Part shown: positions 18,065-26,837 of the stretch, piece by piece
Numbering within the stretch: position 1 is the stretch's first letter
How the letters are laid out: each line of letters opens with the position of its first letter
NCBI RefSeq assembly: GCF_026788005.1
Contig: NZ_JABEPE010000018.1
Coordinates: 1 to 64,000 of the forward strand
From: Alteromonas sp. a30
GTDB taxonomy: Bacteria > Pseudomonadota > Gammaproteobacteria > Enterobacterales > Alteromonadaceae
Direction of reading: 5' to 3'
DNA: 64,000 nt
Translations under genes and position numbers: made by a program
The notes under the pieces: model-generated
What the model saw: the letters and a program-made list of their open reading frames with translations, nothing else
Told to the model about the DNA's origin: nothing
The model's database searches: none

Positions 18065-18775
18065 ATGATTTACAAAGCGCAAAGTCCTGCTGGATTTGCA
18101 GAGGAGTATATTGTTGAGTCAATATGGAGCGGGCGTTTCCCCCCTGGAACCATCTTACCAGCAGAACGTGAACTCTCTGAACTCATTGGTGTTACAAGAA
18201 CAACACTAAGAGAAGTTTTGCAAAGGTTAGCACGCGATGGATGGCTAACTATTCAGCACGGCAAACCAACTAAAGTCAACAATTTCTGGGAGACATGTGG
18301 ACTTAACATCTTAGAAACATTGGCGAGGTTGGATGAGGAGGGAATTCCAGAGCTTGTCGATAATTTATTGGCTGCAAGAACGTACGTGATTGCTGTGTTT
18401 ATCCGCGTCGCAATAAAAAGTTCGCCGGAAAAGGTAGTGGCGTTACTGAAAGATTATGAAAAAGTACCGAATGAAGGCAAAGCTTTCGCTGAGTACGATT
18501 ATAAAATCACTCATGACCTTGCCTTGTTGTCTCGAAACCCAGTATTTATATTAATGATGAATGGGTTTAAGGGGTTATATTCTCGTATCGGTAGCTTTTA
18601 CTTTTCTTTTGAAAAGTCGAGAGACATAGGCAGAGCTTATTACCACTCCCTTTCTGAACTAGCTAAAGCCAAAGACCACGAAAGTGTAGCGCAGCTAGTG
18701 CGTCAATACGGCATTGATAGTGGTCGTGTGTGGTCTGAAATTCGTGATCAATTACCCAAGGGGATCGCTGATTAA
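18065..18775 (+). CDS. fadR: Fatty acid metabolism regulator FadR
   Basis: A 236-residue GntR-family regulator (E. coli 239). The N-terminal winged helix has [41 protein letters not shown], and the C-terminal acyl-CoA-binding domain includes [16 protein letters not shown] and the YYHSLSELA region. In enterobacteria FadR represses beta-oxidation genes and activates unsaturated fatty acid synthesis; long-chain acyl-CoA releases it from DNA. fadD lies in this window, so it is a plausible target. Confidence 0.96.
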   Translation: MIYKAQSPAGFAEEYIVESIWSGRFPPGTILPAERELSELIGVTRTTLREVLQRLARDGWLTIQHGKPTKVNNFWETCGLNILETLARLDEEGIPELVDNLLAARTYVIAVFIRVAIKSSPEKVVALLKDYEKVPNEGKAFAEYDYKITHDLALLSRNPVFILMMNGFKGLYSRIGSFYFSFEKSRDIGRAYYHSLSELAKAKDHESVAQLVRQYGIDSGRVWSEIRDQLPKGIAD

Positions 18776-18782
18776 TCTTTTC

Positions 18783-18815
18783 AGGCTGGTAAAACTGCCA
18801 GCCTTGTCACTTTTC
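18783..18815 (+). terminator. Probable terminator after fadR
   Basis: Stem AGGCTGG/CCAGCCT (7 bp, 8-base loop, 18783-18804) 8 bp after the stop codon, followed by TGTCACTTTTCC, a weak T-rich tail. Confidence 0.6.
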
Positions 18816-18943
18816 CTTCCTCGATCTTCAAAAATTCTTAATTTTTTTCAAACTTAGTATGCGGTTTCTAATTCCTTTGATTAGTCTGTACCCATAACAC
18901 CACAGAGTGGAACACATTCAAAAATCTTTAAGAGGGCAATGCC

Positions 18944-19300
18944 ATGACTAAGTTAGACGCGATTAAAAGTAAAGTATCTACCGCAGAAGAATTTGCACGT
19001 AAAATCTGGTTAGCAGGTTTAGGTGCTTACGGTAAAAGCTTTGATGAAGTACAAGGTCAGTATGAAAAGCTTAATACTGAAGCGGGTAAGATGTTCAACG
19101 AATTAGTTACAAAAGGTGAACAACTTGAAGGCGAAGCGAAAGGTAAAATTAAGGAAAAAACCAACATTGAATCTCGTGTTGCAGAAGTGCGCTCTAAACT
19201 TGGTTTAGATAAGCAAAGCAATGACGAAAAAATCGCGGAACTTTCAGCAAAAATTGATGCTTTAACCACTGCTGTCGCTAAATTATCAGCAGAAAAGTAA
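18944..19300 (+). CDS. Phasin-family PHA granule protein (short form)
   Basis: A 118-residue phasin of the poly(hydroxyalkanoate) granule-associated family. The block EEFARKIWLAGLGAYGKSFDEV followed by a charged amphipathic helix and a coiled heptad C-terminus (IAELSAKIDALTTAVAKLS) is typical. Phasins coat PHA granules and control their number. ATG 18944 has a good GAGGG ribosome site. A strong terminator follows, then a second phasin gene. PHA synthase (phaC) is not in this window. Confidence 0.9.
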   Translation: MTKLDAIKSKVSTAEEFARKIWLAGLGAYGKSFDEVQGQYEKLNTEAGKMFNELVTKGEQLEGEAKGKIKEKTNIESRVAEVRSKLGLDKQSNDEKIAELSAKIDALTTAVAKLSAEK

Positions 19301-19317
19301 TCCCGTAATTACTTTTT

Positions 19318-19342
19318 AGGGCAACTTCGGTTGCCCTTTCTC
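19318..19342 (+). terminator. Rho-independent terminator between the phasin genes
   Basis: Stem AGGGCAAC/GTTGCCCT closed by a UUCG tetraloop, followed by TTCTCTATTT. It lies 17 bp after the first phasin stop, so expression of the first gene can exceed that of the second. Confidence 0.85.
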
Positions 19343-19373
19343 TATTTCATGTCGGATACATCGGGGGACGTTT

Positions 19374-20024
19374 ATGAAAACGGTAAAAGAAATTGAAGAA
19401 ACTGGTCGTCAGTTTTTTATGGCTGGATTGGGTATTGTTGGTTTGAGTAAAGACTATGCAGTGCATAAACTCGATAATTTTATGGAGGGCGTTAATGAGT
19501 TTGTTAACGAACTGCTGATCCGTGGTGAAGCCGTTGAACAGGATTTAGAGAAAAAAGACAAACTCCAGCTTGTGAAAGAAAAGCGGATTGCCCAAATCAG
19601 GCAGCGTTTAGGTCTTGCAAATGACCCTTATACAAGTGAACTGGATGCGCTATCACATAAATTGGACGATTTATCTCGCGTCATTGATAAGCTGATTCAA
19701 AAGAAAGCTGAAGAAAAAGCGGCAAAAGAAACTTCTACTACTGCAGGTAAGTCGGCTGAGAAGGCCGATACCAAAGAAGATAAGCCAGTAGCAAAAACAA
19801 CCGCTCGCAAAAGAACCAGCAGTGCCGCAAGTAAACGCACTTCTAGTACGAAAAGCACCGCTTCGTCATCTGCAACGAAATCCGCAGAGCGCGACACCAA
19901 GAGCACAACGGCAAAAACTGCATCCAAGCCAGCTACTCGCAGAACAACTCAAAGTAAAACGACTCAGACGAAAAGCTCGTCGACAAATGCCAGTGCTTCG
20001 CAGAACAAGACCGACTCTGAGTAA
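19374..20024 (+). CDS. Phasin with histone-like Lys/Ser/Thr/Ala-rich tail (PhaF-like)
   Basis: A 216-residue protein. Residues 1-115 are a phasin domain (GRQFFMAGLGIVGLSKDYA, then a coiled coil DALSHKLDDLSRVIDKLIQ). Residues ~115-216 are low complexity, built of Lys, Thr, Ser, Ala and Arg with KPVAKTTARKR- and TKSTTAKTASKP-like repeats. In Pseudomonas PhaF a similar basic tail binds DNA and helps partition PHA granules to daughter cells; the same role here is inference. The tail is Thr/Ser-rich where PhaF is Ala/Lys/Pro-rich. ATG 19374 follows GGGGGA. The gene forms a tandem pair with the short phasin. Confidence 0.88.
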   Translation: MKTVKEIEETGRQFFMAGLGIVGLSKDYAVHKLDNFMEGVNEFVNELLIRGEAVEQDLEKKDKLQLVKEKRIAQIRQRLGLANDPYTSELDALSHKLDDLSRVIDKLIQKKAEEKAAKETSTTAGKSAEKADTKEDKPVAKTTARKRTSSAASKRTSSTKSTASSSATKSAERDTKSTTAKTASKPATRRTTQSKTTQTKSSSTNASASQNKTDSE

Positions 20025-20051
20025 GAATAGCCTTAATACGCAGTAAGGTTC

Positions 20052-20378
20052 TTAACGTCCTAGATACTCGTCGATTAGTTCGGCGAGTTTTTCTTGTAAA
20101 TTCTCCTCAAATTCATCCAAGTTTTTATCTAGCGAAGCTAAATACTGGGATGCTCGTTCTTGAGACAGCGACTTGTTTCTCACTTTGTACTCCATTTCTG
20201 GCAAAGTTTTGTCGTAACGAGGAGTAATCACCCAGCGAATATAACCTGAATCCAGTTGAGCAACAGACTTTTTGGCGTAAGCACAAAACTCTTCTACGTG
20301 GTCAATTCCATCGGGACCTAAGCAACCCGGCTCAATTCGAAATAACACATTCAGCTTTTTATACAGAGGTAAAGACAC
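20052..20378 (-). CDS. Conserved hypothetical protein
   Basis: A 108-residue soluble protein, not recognised. Its start is best placed at GTG 20378, because GGAAGGAG ends 4-7 bp upstream; an in-frame ATG at 20396 lies before that ribosome site. Visible features are LYKKLNVLFRIEPGCLGPDG, a two-cysteine motif region (GCLG, EEFCAYAKK), a WVITPRYDK strand and an acidic C-terminal helix (LDEFEENLQEKLAELIDEYL). Function unknown. It converges with the PhaF-like gene, 27 bp apart. Confidence 0.75.
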   Translation of the reverse strand: MSLPLYKKLNVLFRIEPGCLGPDGIDHVEEFCAYAKKSVAQLDSGYIRWVITPRYDKTLPEMEYKVRNKSLSQERASQYLASLDKNLDEFEENLQEKLAELIDEYLGR

Positions 20379-20603
20379 TGTGCTCCTTCCTAACATAAAT
20401 TATATTGTTTTATCATCAGCCAGTTTTTGTGGTTAATACTCAAACTCCAAACTTCTGCTTTTTTATTTTTTACCCTATTTCGTCATCATTTGAGAGTTGA
20501 TTGTTAAATTTTTAAATCGGTCTGATGGCATTTAGGCTACGAGTACAGAAGTAATATCACATTTAGCGAATAAGTATAACGGCTATGAGACAAAAGTGGA
20601 TTG

Positions 20604-20630
20604 TGAAAAGGGCGTTTACGCCACGCCCTG
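20604..20630 (-). terminator. Terminator of the patatin gene
   Basis: Read on the minus strand: stem AGGGCGT/ACGCCCT with loop GGCGTAA, followed by TTTTC. It lies 9 bp beyond the patatin-like stop codon. Confidence 0.75.
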
Positions 20631-20638
20631 AACTTGTT

Positions 20639-22117
20639 TTATTGGTTTTGAACTAAGCGAAGACCGGGTTGACCGGATAGCAATTGTTCTTCTCGTTTCT
20701 TTAGCAGCTTAAGATATTTGCGGAATGTCTTACTTATTTTGGTATTCCGTTTGATAAGATCCAACTGAGGCCAAGTGGCTTTTTCAGCGGTTTTTATTAA
20801 GTCTTGAATGCCTTCGAGAGTGGGATTGGCAAATACGTGCATCGCATTATTTATGCTGCGTCGAGGCAGAATATTAATATCCCCCACGTATTGCTGGTCG
20901 ATGATTGAACGAATTTTGTGGATGCCGAGCTTCATGCTTTCATTAGCGACCAGATCCTCCAGAATATCGAACGCAAAGATACTGTTGGCCTTCACAAGTC
21001 CCGCTAAATGACGTTTCGTTTTGGAGAAAATATCCGTAGAGTGACGTTTACTACGAGACAAAAACGGCACAGCTAATGGGTTAGTTTGACTAACAATACT
21101 ATGGTTTACGCCGTATAAACGCGCTAAGCGATCAAATGGCATGTCGGCCATAATCGAGCCATCACAAAATTTTCTATTTGGAATGTAAGGGACGATTTTA
21201 CCATCTTGATTTTTTGCTTTTAGCTGAACCGGAGAGAAAAACATCGGAATCGCCGTTGATGCGCGTACCGCCATAGTAATAATGGCATTAGGCGATGTTT
21301 TCGCATTTAGTAAGCGCGATGTTTGGTGCAAATTGGAAGGCGACACTGTTATGGTGATTTTACGACCAGTTCTGTTATAGGCTTCCTCAAATGTCATAGT
21401 ACCAAACATTTCAATTAGCGCATTTTCTAAATTAGTGCTGTTCAATAAGCCGTTGCTTTTAGTGCCTTGCCATACGCACCAGCGTTTGAATTTATCATAA
21501 ATATTTTCAGCGGAAATTTCTTGAGTGAGCTCATCATCACTTCTTGTTCCAACCATTGCAGTAATGATAGAGCCCGCACTTGCGCCACTGATAACATTAG
21601 GAAGTAAATGATGTTCAGCTAACGATTTAATAACTCCCGCATGAAAGAAGCCTAATCCTGCACCGCCACTTAGCATCAAGCAACTACTGCCATAGGAATG
21701 ATAGGTTTCTTCAAAGAACGATAGTTTTTCATAAAAATCGACTTCGTTTTCATCAGCATGATAAATAGAGCTAAGCGCATCGCAGACTTGATCAATAAAA
21801 GCTTCAATTAGGTATTTTGTGCCAACTCGAGAATAATGGTTCATCTCGGGATTCGCGATATTACCCAAATTGCCATGAATACCTTCATGCAAAACTGACA
21901 TTAGGCCGCTGGGGTCCCCGTGAGCTTTAGCTACCTTGAGTCGTTCAAGGCGTTTACGGATAAGTTTGTAGTCATATTCTCTTGCACTATCTTCAGCCTT
22001 CCAATCGTTAGCACCCGACAACATGTCGTGCTCAAGGCTCGCTTCGTAAAATTCCTCGTATGTATCCGCATTATGGATAGCTCTTTCAATTTGAACTAAC
22101 TTGGATGATAAGGACAT
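20639..22117 (-). CDS. Patatin-like phospholipase / TAG-lipase-type protein with DUF3336 N-terminus
   Basis: A 492-residue protein with an N-terminal DUF3336-type helical region (about 1-140) and a patatin domain (about 148-345). The oxyanion motif SGGAGLGFFHAG, the nucleophile elbow GASAG and the dyad aspartate in CDGS are all intact, so it should be an active serine acyl hydrolase. The same arrangement is found in eukaryotic triacylglycerol lipases of the Tgl3/SDP1 type, so storage lipids are a plausible substrate. ATG 22117 is preferred (TAGG 5 bp upstream) over GTG 22123. A WS/DGAT-like synthase lies 3 kb away. Confidence 0.88.
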   Translation of the reverse strand: MSLSSKLVQIERAIHNADTYEEFYEASLEHDMLSGANDWKAEDSAREYDYKLIRKRLERLKVAKAHGDPSGLMSVLHEGIHGNLGNIANPEMNHYSRVGTKYLIEAFIDQVCDALSSIYHADENEVDFYEKLSFFEETYHSYGSSCLMLSGGAGLGFFHAGVIKSLAEHHLLPNVISGASAGSIITAMVGTRSDDELTQEISAENIYDKFKRWCVWQGTKSNGLLNSTNLENALIEMFGTMTFEEAYNRTGRKITITVSPSNLHQTSRLLNAKTSPNAIITMAVRASTAIPMFFSPVQLKAKNQDGKIVPYIPNRKFCDGSIMADMPFDRLARLYGVNHSIVSQTNPLAVPFLSRSKRHSTDIFSKTKRHLAGLVKANSIFAFDILEDLVANESMKLGIHKIRSIIDQQYVGDINILPRRSINNAMHVFANPTLEGIQDLIKTAEKATWPQLDLIKRNTKISKTFRKYLKLLKKREEQLLSGQPGLRLVQNQ

Positions 22118-22461
22118 AGGCACCTACACACATTGGTTTCTTGTTACTTCAATGAGACAGCTTTTTTTTAGAATCTGCTACCAAGATTGCAAAGTTTTTG
22201 GTTTTCAGAGTGCTTATTTACGGTAAAATAAAATACCGAGAATTTGTAATGAAGTTGTAAATTACCACTTTGCCGCTACCTTATCCAATACTTAAATTCT
22301 ATTAAGTGAGTGGAAACACGTCGTGAAAATCGGGTTTTAGATTGACCATTCTAACTTCTGTGGTTAGCCTGAACGAATAACTTGGTTCCGAAAGCTTCCA
22401 TTTGAGGTATTTGGACCTAAAACCATAAGAATAATTCCAACGCGCTAAGTTAAAACTCAAT
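22118..22461. other. Intergenic region between patatin and DUF445 genes
   Basis: 344 bp with divergent promoters. Only a weak hairpin (CGGTA/TACCG, 22221-22238) was noted; no gene or regulator site is recognised. Confidence 0.4.
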
Positions 22462-23670
22462 ATGGAAATAACATCTGAACACCTTTTACTTCTAGCGATT
22501 CCGCTAATTAGTGCTTTCGTCGGTTGGTTTACCAATTATCTGGCAGTAAAGATGATGTTCTATCCCATAGAGTTTATTGGCATCAAACCTTTCCTCGGTT
22601 GGCAGGGGCTCATTCCCAAAAAACGTCAAGAAATGGCGGAAATAGAAGTCGAGCTTGTTCTTGGCAAGTTGCTAAGTGTTCAAGAGATTGCCGCGCGACT
22701 TGATCCACAAGAACTCACCACAAATATTCAGCGACGTTTAAAGCAAGTGATTCGTAAACTTGTTGATGACATCATGCAAGAGGCCGCTCCTACCCTGTGG
22801 GCTGCATTACCCATTCATGGCAAAAATCTCGTATACAAACGTATAGAGTGGGACATTCCTAATGTGGTGCAGAAAACCATCTCTGATTTTCAGCATAATG
22901 TGACGGAAATCCTCGATATTAAAGAGTTGGTTGTAAAGCAACTCGTTGATAAACCAGAGCTGATCAATGAAATTTTCTTGAAAGCGGGTTCTAAAGAGTT
23001 CCCGTTTATTGAGCGCTCCGGGTTATATTTCGGCTTCTTATTTGGTTTACCAACGATGTTTATTTGGCACTTTTACCAGCTTTGGTGGATTCTACCTTTG
23101 GGTGGTTTAATCGTTGGTTATGCGACAAATTGGATTGCTATCAAAATTATATTTGAGCCGAAACATCCAATAAAAATCGGCCCGTTTACGCTTCAAGGCA
23201 TGTTTTTGAAGCGACAAAAAGAAGTGGCAAGAGTGTATTCCGACATCATTGATGAAAAGCTGCTTAATTCCAAGAACATCACTGATATTGTGTTGCATGG
23301 TTCCGGTTCAAAGAATTTGTTGGAGTTGGTGGAGCTGCATGTTAACGATGCTATTGAACGCTATGTTGCCGTCGCACAACCGTATTTTGCTTTGGGAGTG
23401 GGTTCCGAGAACTATTATAAGATGAAGGCTCTGGCCACTCGACGTTTGTTTGAAAGCTCCGAAAGTTATTTATCTTATGCCTTTGATTATGCCAATAATG
23501 CGTTATGCATTGGTGATGATCTATGCCAGAAAATGCAGGAATTAACACCAGAAGAATTTGAAGGCGTGTTGCGCCCTGCCTATCAAGCTGATGAGTGGAA
23601 ACTCATTGTCACAGGAGCCTTTTTGGGGATGGCAGCAGGGTTTTTCCAAATTACCTTTGTTTTTGTTTAA
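22462..23670 (+). CDS. DUF445-family membrane protein
   Basis: A 402-residue inner-membrane protein of the DUF445 (YheB-like) family. An N-terminal helix (LLLLAIPLISAFVGWFTNYLAVKMMFYP) is echoed by a second internal repeat (WWILPLGGLIVGYATNWIAIKIIFEP, about 211-237) with the same N-x-(L/I)-A-x-K-x-x-F-x-P pattern. A last helix lies at the C-terminus. Function is not known. The start lacks a clear ribosome site. It converges with the parA-like gene, 14 bp apart. Confidence 0.88.
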   Translation: MEITSEHLLLLAIPLISAFVGWFTNYLAVKMMFYPIEFIGIKPFLGWQGLIPKKRQEMAEIEVELVLGKLLSVQEIAARLDPQELTTNIQRRLKQVIRKLVDDIMQEAAPTLWAALPIHGKNLVYKRIEWDIPNVVQKTISDFQHNVTEILDIKELVVKQLVDKPELINEIFLKAGSKEFPFIERSGLYFGFLFGLPTMFIWHFYQLWWILPLGGLIVGYATNWIAIKIIFEPKHPIKIGPFTLQGMFLKRQKEVARVYSDIIDEKLLNSKNITDIVLHGSGSKNLLELVELHVNDAIERYVAVAQPYFALGVGSENYYKMKALATRRLFESSESYLSYAFDYANNALCIGDDLCQKMQELTPEEFEGVLRPAYQADEWKLIVTGAFLGMAAGFFQITFVFV

Positions 23671-23684
23671 TCGATTTAGGCTGC

Positions 23685-24449
23685 TTACTGTTCTAGGTAT
23701 TCGTAAATAGCCATTAGGCTTTGAGATATTTTGTGCTTCGGTGCCATGTGCAATAAAGGCTTTCTTACCTGATGCGACTCCCGCATTTTCACCGATTGAG
23801 CTACATAGGTTGGAATAACTGGATGCCCTTCGTTTATCAAAGATTGGATAATTTGATTAGGTAGTTTGGCGGTGCTTAAATATTGATTGGCAATAATGCC
23901 TTCTACGGTGAGATCAGGATTATGATCTTCTTGGATTTCCCGAATGTGCTGCTGAAGGTTAAACAATCCTTGAATCGCAAAATCGTCACAATCGATGGGA
24001 ATTAATACAGAATTAGCGGCAATTAACGCAGATAGACTGTAAAAGTTCAACGCTGGTGGCGTGTCGATATAAATACGTGAATACTGTTCAGTTGCTTCTT
24101 GAAGAGCATCTCGTAGTTTATAAATTTTGTGTCGACTATCTAGCTCGTTTTCAATATCCGCTAAGTGCGGAGACCCGGGAATCATCGATAGGTTTTCATA
24201 GCCAGTATCGACAGCAAATTCATGGGCAGGTTTACGACGTAGATGAAAAGTAATCGTTTGCTCAAACAAGCCTGCGATGGTGTCGTCTCTTTTGGTGTCA
24301 GGTATATTTAAGTAGTGGGTCGAGTTGCACTGAGTGTCGAGGTCGATTAGCAGGGTATTATGACCTTTCGACGCTGAGATCGCCGCTAAGTTTACTGCCA
24401 AGCTGGATTTACCCACCCCGCCTTTTTTATTGAATAGCACTCTGATCAT
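23685..24449 (-). CDS. Orphan ParA/MinD-type ATPase
   Basis: A 254-residue P-loop ATPase with the deviant Walker A motif KGGVGKSS (residues 9-16), the switch I region LLIDLDTQCNST and Walker B YIDTPPALNFYS. Such proteins position chromosomes, plasmids, chemoreceptor arrays or granules. No parB or cargo gene is adjacent, so the partner is unknown. ATG 24449 has GGA 8 bp upstream; an in-frame TTG at 24467 is less likely. PHA granules need partitioning and phasin genes lie 4 kb away, but any link is speculation. Confidence 0.88.
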   Translation of the reverse strand: MIRVLFNKKGGVGKSSLAVNLAAISASKGHNTLLIDLDTQCNSTHYLNIPDTKRDDTIAGLFEQTITFHLRRKPAHEFAVDTGYENLSMIPGSPHLADIENELDSRHKIYKLRDALQEATEQYSRIYIDTPPALNFYSLSALIAANSVLIPIDCDDFAIQGLFNLQQHIREIQEDHNPDLTVEGIIANQYLSTAKLPNQIIQSLINEGHPVIPTYVAQSVKMRESHQVRKPLLHMAPKHKISQSLMAIYEYLEQ

Positions 24450-24671
24450 AAATTTTCCAAGTCGCAACGTTTGCTTGCATTTATCGCATGATTAATCAAC
24501 ATGAATCAATGCCGTTTTGATAATGATGTTGTTCGTAGCTGATTGTAGTCAATTTAGGGTAGAAAATTCCATAGAGAAATAGCATTACCCTTCCGAATAG
24601 CATATGATTCAGAAGCTCGTACTCGTTTGCAATATCTACGGTTAATACCTAGTGGGAGGATTATCTCCAAA

Positions 24672-25301
24672 ATGAAAACCGCCGAACGTATTTTGTTGAC
24701 TTCACTGGCGCTGTTTAATCAGCACGGAGAAGCAAATGTAAGTTGTGTTGATATTGCGGTCGAGTTAGATATTAGCCCCGGTAATTTGTACTATCACTAC
24801 AAAGGAAAAGAAGTAATCGTTCATGCGCTGTTCGATATGTTTAAGGAGCGCGTTACCAAATTACTTAATTCAACTAATCATGCCGAGCTGACAGTAGAAG
24901 AGTTTTTTTACTTCCAACTCATGCTATTAGAAAGCGTACATTTGTTTCGGTTTTTCTATCACAATCCCGCCGATCTTTTAGATAAGTATCCCAGTATTAG
25001 CCGCGGCTTTAAACAGGTCCTGCTTAACAAAGAAGCCTGTTTTCGCAGTTTGTTTGAAAGCTATGTGAAGCAAGGGAAAATGAAGTTGTCACAGTCTCAG
25101 ATCGAGCAGATTGTGTATTTATCGTCTATGCTTTTTACCTCGGCCCATAATTATTCCCTACTTAAAGGCGAAGATGTGAATTCTGAAGCATACCTTTTTC
25201 ATATTTTGGGGAATTCGCTGTTTATGTTGAAGCCCTACATGCAGATTGAGGATGGGGTGTTGGAACATTTAAGACAAGACATAGAAAACCAAACTCTATA
25301 G
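24672..25301 (+). CDS. TetR/AcrR-family regulator
   Basis: A 209-residue TetR protein. The N-terminal HTH (about 15-55) has VSCVDIAVELDISPGNLYYHYKGKEVIVHALF. The C-terminal ligand domain carries the aromatic stretch LFRFFYHNPADLLDKYPSISRGF typical of this subgroup. It lies 16 bp before the WS/DGAT-like gene on the same strand and is very likely its regulator. ATG 24672 is chosen; GGGAGGA lies 12 bp upstream, which is rather far. An earlier in-frame start at 24627 lacks a ribosome site. Confidence 0.9.
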   Translation: MKTAERILLTSLALFNQHGEANVSCVDIAVELDISPGNLYYHYKGKEVIVHALFDMFKERVTKLLNSTNHAELTVEEFFYFQLMLLESVHLFRFFYHNPADLLDKYPSISRGFKQVLLNKEACFRSLFESYVKQGKMKLSQSQIEQIVYLSSMLFTSAHNYSLLKGEDVNSEAYLFHILGNSLFMLKPYMQIEDGVLEHLRQDIENQTL

Positions 25302-25317
25302 ACAGGTGGGACTACTA

Positions 25318-26793
25318 ATGAAACGATCAATTCGTTTTCTGGATAAAACATTTTGGATCACAGAATCCAAAGATAACCCCAAACATGTCGCTAGCTTGCA
25401 GCTACTCCAAAAACCCGACGATGCGGGTGAAAGCTATATTGATGAGCTTGTTACTCGATTACGTACCTTTTCAGATGCCGTACCACCGTTCAATATGATC
25501 GTGAAAACCTTTCTAGGATTTCCTCTGTGGTTGAGATGTGTAGACAAACTTGACATGAATTATCATGTGCAAGTGCGTGAAATGGAGGACGTATCGGATT
25601 CTGAAAAGCTCAATGAGTTAGTTGCGCGATTGCATGAGCCTCGGTTAGATAGAGATAAACCGCTGTGGCAATTTATTGTGATCAAAGGGAAGCAAGGTAA
25701 TCGTTTCGCGATTTATGTAAAAATTCATCATATGTATGGTGATGGCGCGAGTTTAGTGAAATGGTTTCAAGCTGGATATTTACCTGAGCCGCAACAAGCC
25801 GAATTTGTTCCAGTTTGGGCGGTGAACAGACCATCACGAGAGAAACCAACGAAAGGGGTTTTAGCAACCGCTCTTGTTAAAACTTGGGAATTTATTGTAG
25901 TCATGGCAGATCTTTTCTGGATTCTGTTACGCTTATTTCTCAAAATTATACGCGTTAACCGTGAATACATGCCAATTCCGTTTACAGGCACGAAAACAAT
26001 GTTGACGGGGCAAGTTAAACAGGGAAGGGTTGTGTCGACGGTAGATATTGACTTTAAACGTGTTAAGGAACTGTCGAAAAAACTTCGAGCAACGGCAAAC
26101 GAAGTATTACTGTGCTGTTTTGATATTGGGATAAGGCGCTACTTAGCCGATGAAGGTCAGATATTTGAACGTGCTTTGTATACCAATATGCCAATTAATC
26201 TGCGAAAGCCGGGAGAGCAAGTATCGGGAAATAAAATCGCAATTGTGCCAGTGAAGCTGGCTCATGGTGAAAATGACCCTTACATTCGCTTACGCCAAAT
26301 AATAGAAAATCACCGCATTGTTAAGCGAGCGGCAAAACGTTCACATCCTGCTGCGTTTAGCTCTTACACAATTTTGATTCAGTCGTTTGCATTGTTATTT
26401 GAAGTGTTACGGATATCGGATTTGGTCCGTCCTATCGCTAATATTCTGATTTCCAATGTTCCAGGTCCCAGTGATGTTCGCTATTTTGGCGACGCTAAGC
26501 TAGAGGCCATTTATCCTATCTCCACTATTGTTCCGGGGGGCGGAGTGAACATTACCTTGTTGACTTATGGTGACATGGCTAATGTCGGCTTGGTGTGTAG
26601 CGATCGTAAAATAAAATCCTTGGAGTCTATGGCGCATTACTTCAATGATGCTTTTGAACTGCTTGAGAAGAGCGTAAGTGACTACGATGTTAGTATTCAG
26701 GATATTGGTGAGCGAGTCGTTTCCGATGATAAAGCAATTGTTGATGATCATCCTTATCATCACATTTCAGAAGAACATCACTCCAGCGTTTAA
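25318..26793 (+). CDS. Wax ester synthase/diacylglycerol acyltransferase-like protein
   Basis: A 491-residue WS/DGAT-family acyltransferase. The N-terminus (FLDKTFWITESKDNPKHVASLQL) matches the family. The catalytic HHxxxDG is HHMYGDG (residues 137-143), the PLW motif is at about 115, and the C-terminal SNVPGP block and IVPGGGVNITLLTY are present. These enzymes esterify acyl-CoA with fatty alcohols or diacylglycerol to make wax ester or triacylglycerol. A hydrophobic segment (FIVVMADLFWILLRLFLKII, near 190-210) may bind membrane. The His/Asp-rich C-terminal tail (VDDHPYHHISEEHHSSV) is unusual. ATG 25318 has AGGTGGGA upstream. Confidence 0.9.
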   Translation: MKRSIRFLDKTFWITESKDNPKHVASLQLLQKPDDAGESYIDELVTRLRTFSDAVPPFNMIVKTFLGFPLWLRCVDKLDMNYHVQVREMEDVSDSEKLNELVARLHEPRLDRDKPLWQFIVIKGKQGNRFAIYVKIHHMYGDGASLVKWFQAGYLPEPQQAEFVPVWAVNRPSREKPTKGVLATALVKTWEFIVVMADLFWILLRLFLKIIRVNREYMPIPFTGTKTMLTGQVKQGRVVSTVDIDFKRVKELSKKLRATANEVLLCCFDIGIRRYLADEGQIFERALYTNMPINLRKPGEQVSGNKIAIVPVKLAHGENDPYIRLRQIIENHRIVKRAAKRSHPAAFSSYTILIQSFALLFEVLRISDLVRPIANILISNVPGPSDVRYFGDAKLEAIYPISTIVPGGGVNITLLTYGDMANVGLVCSDRKIKSLESMAHYFNDAFELLEKSVSDYDVSIQDIGERVVSDDKAIVDDHPYHHISEEHHSSV

Positions 26794-26837
26794 GTTGCTC
26801 AATTGCCTTGGTTAGTTAATCTGTTGAAGGCAGAGGT

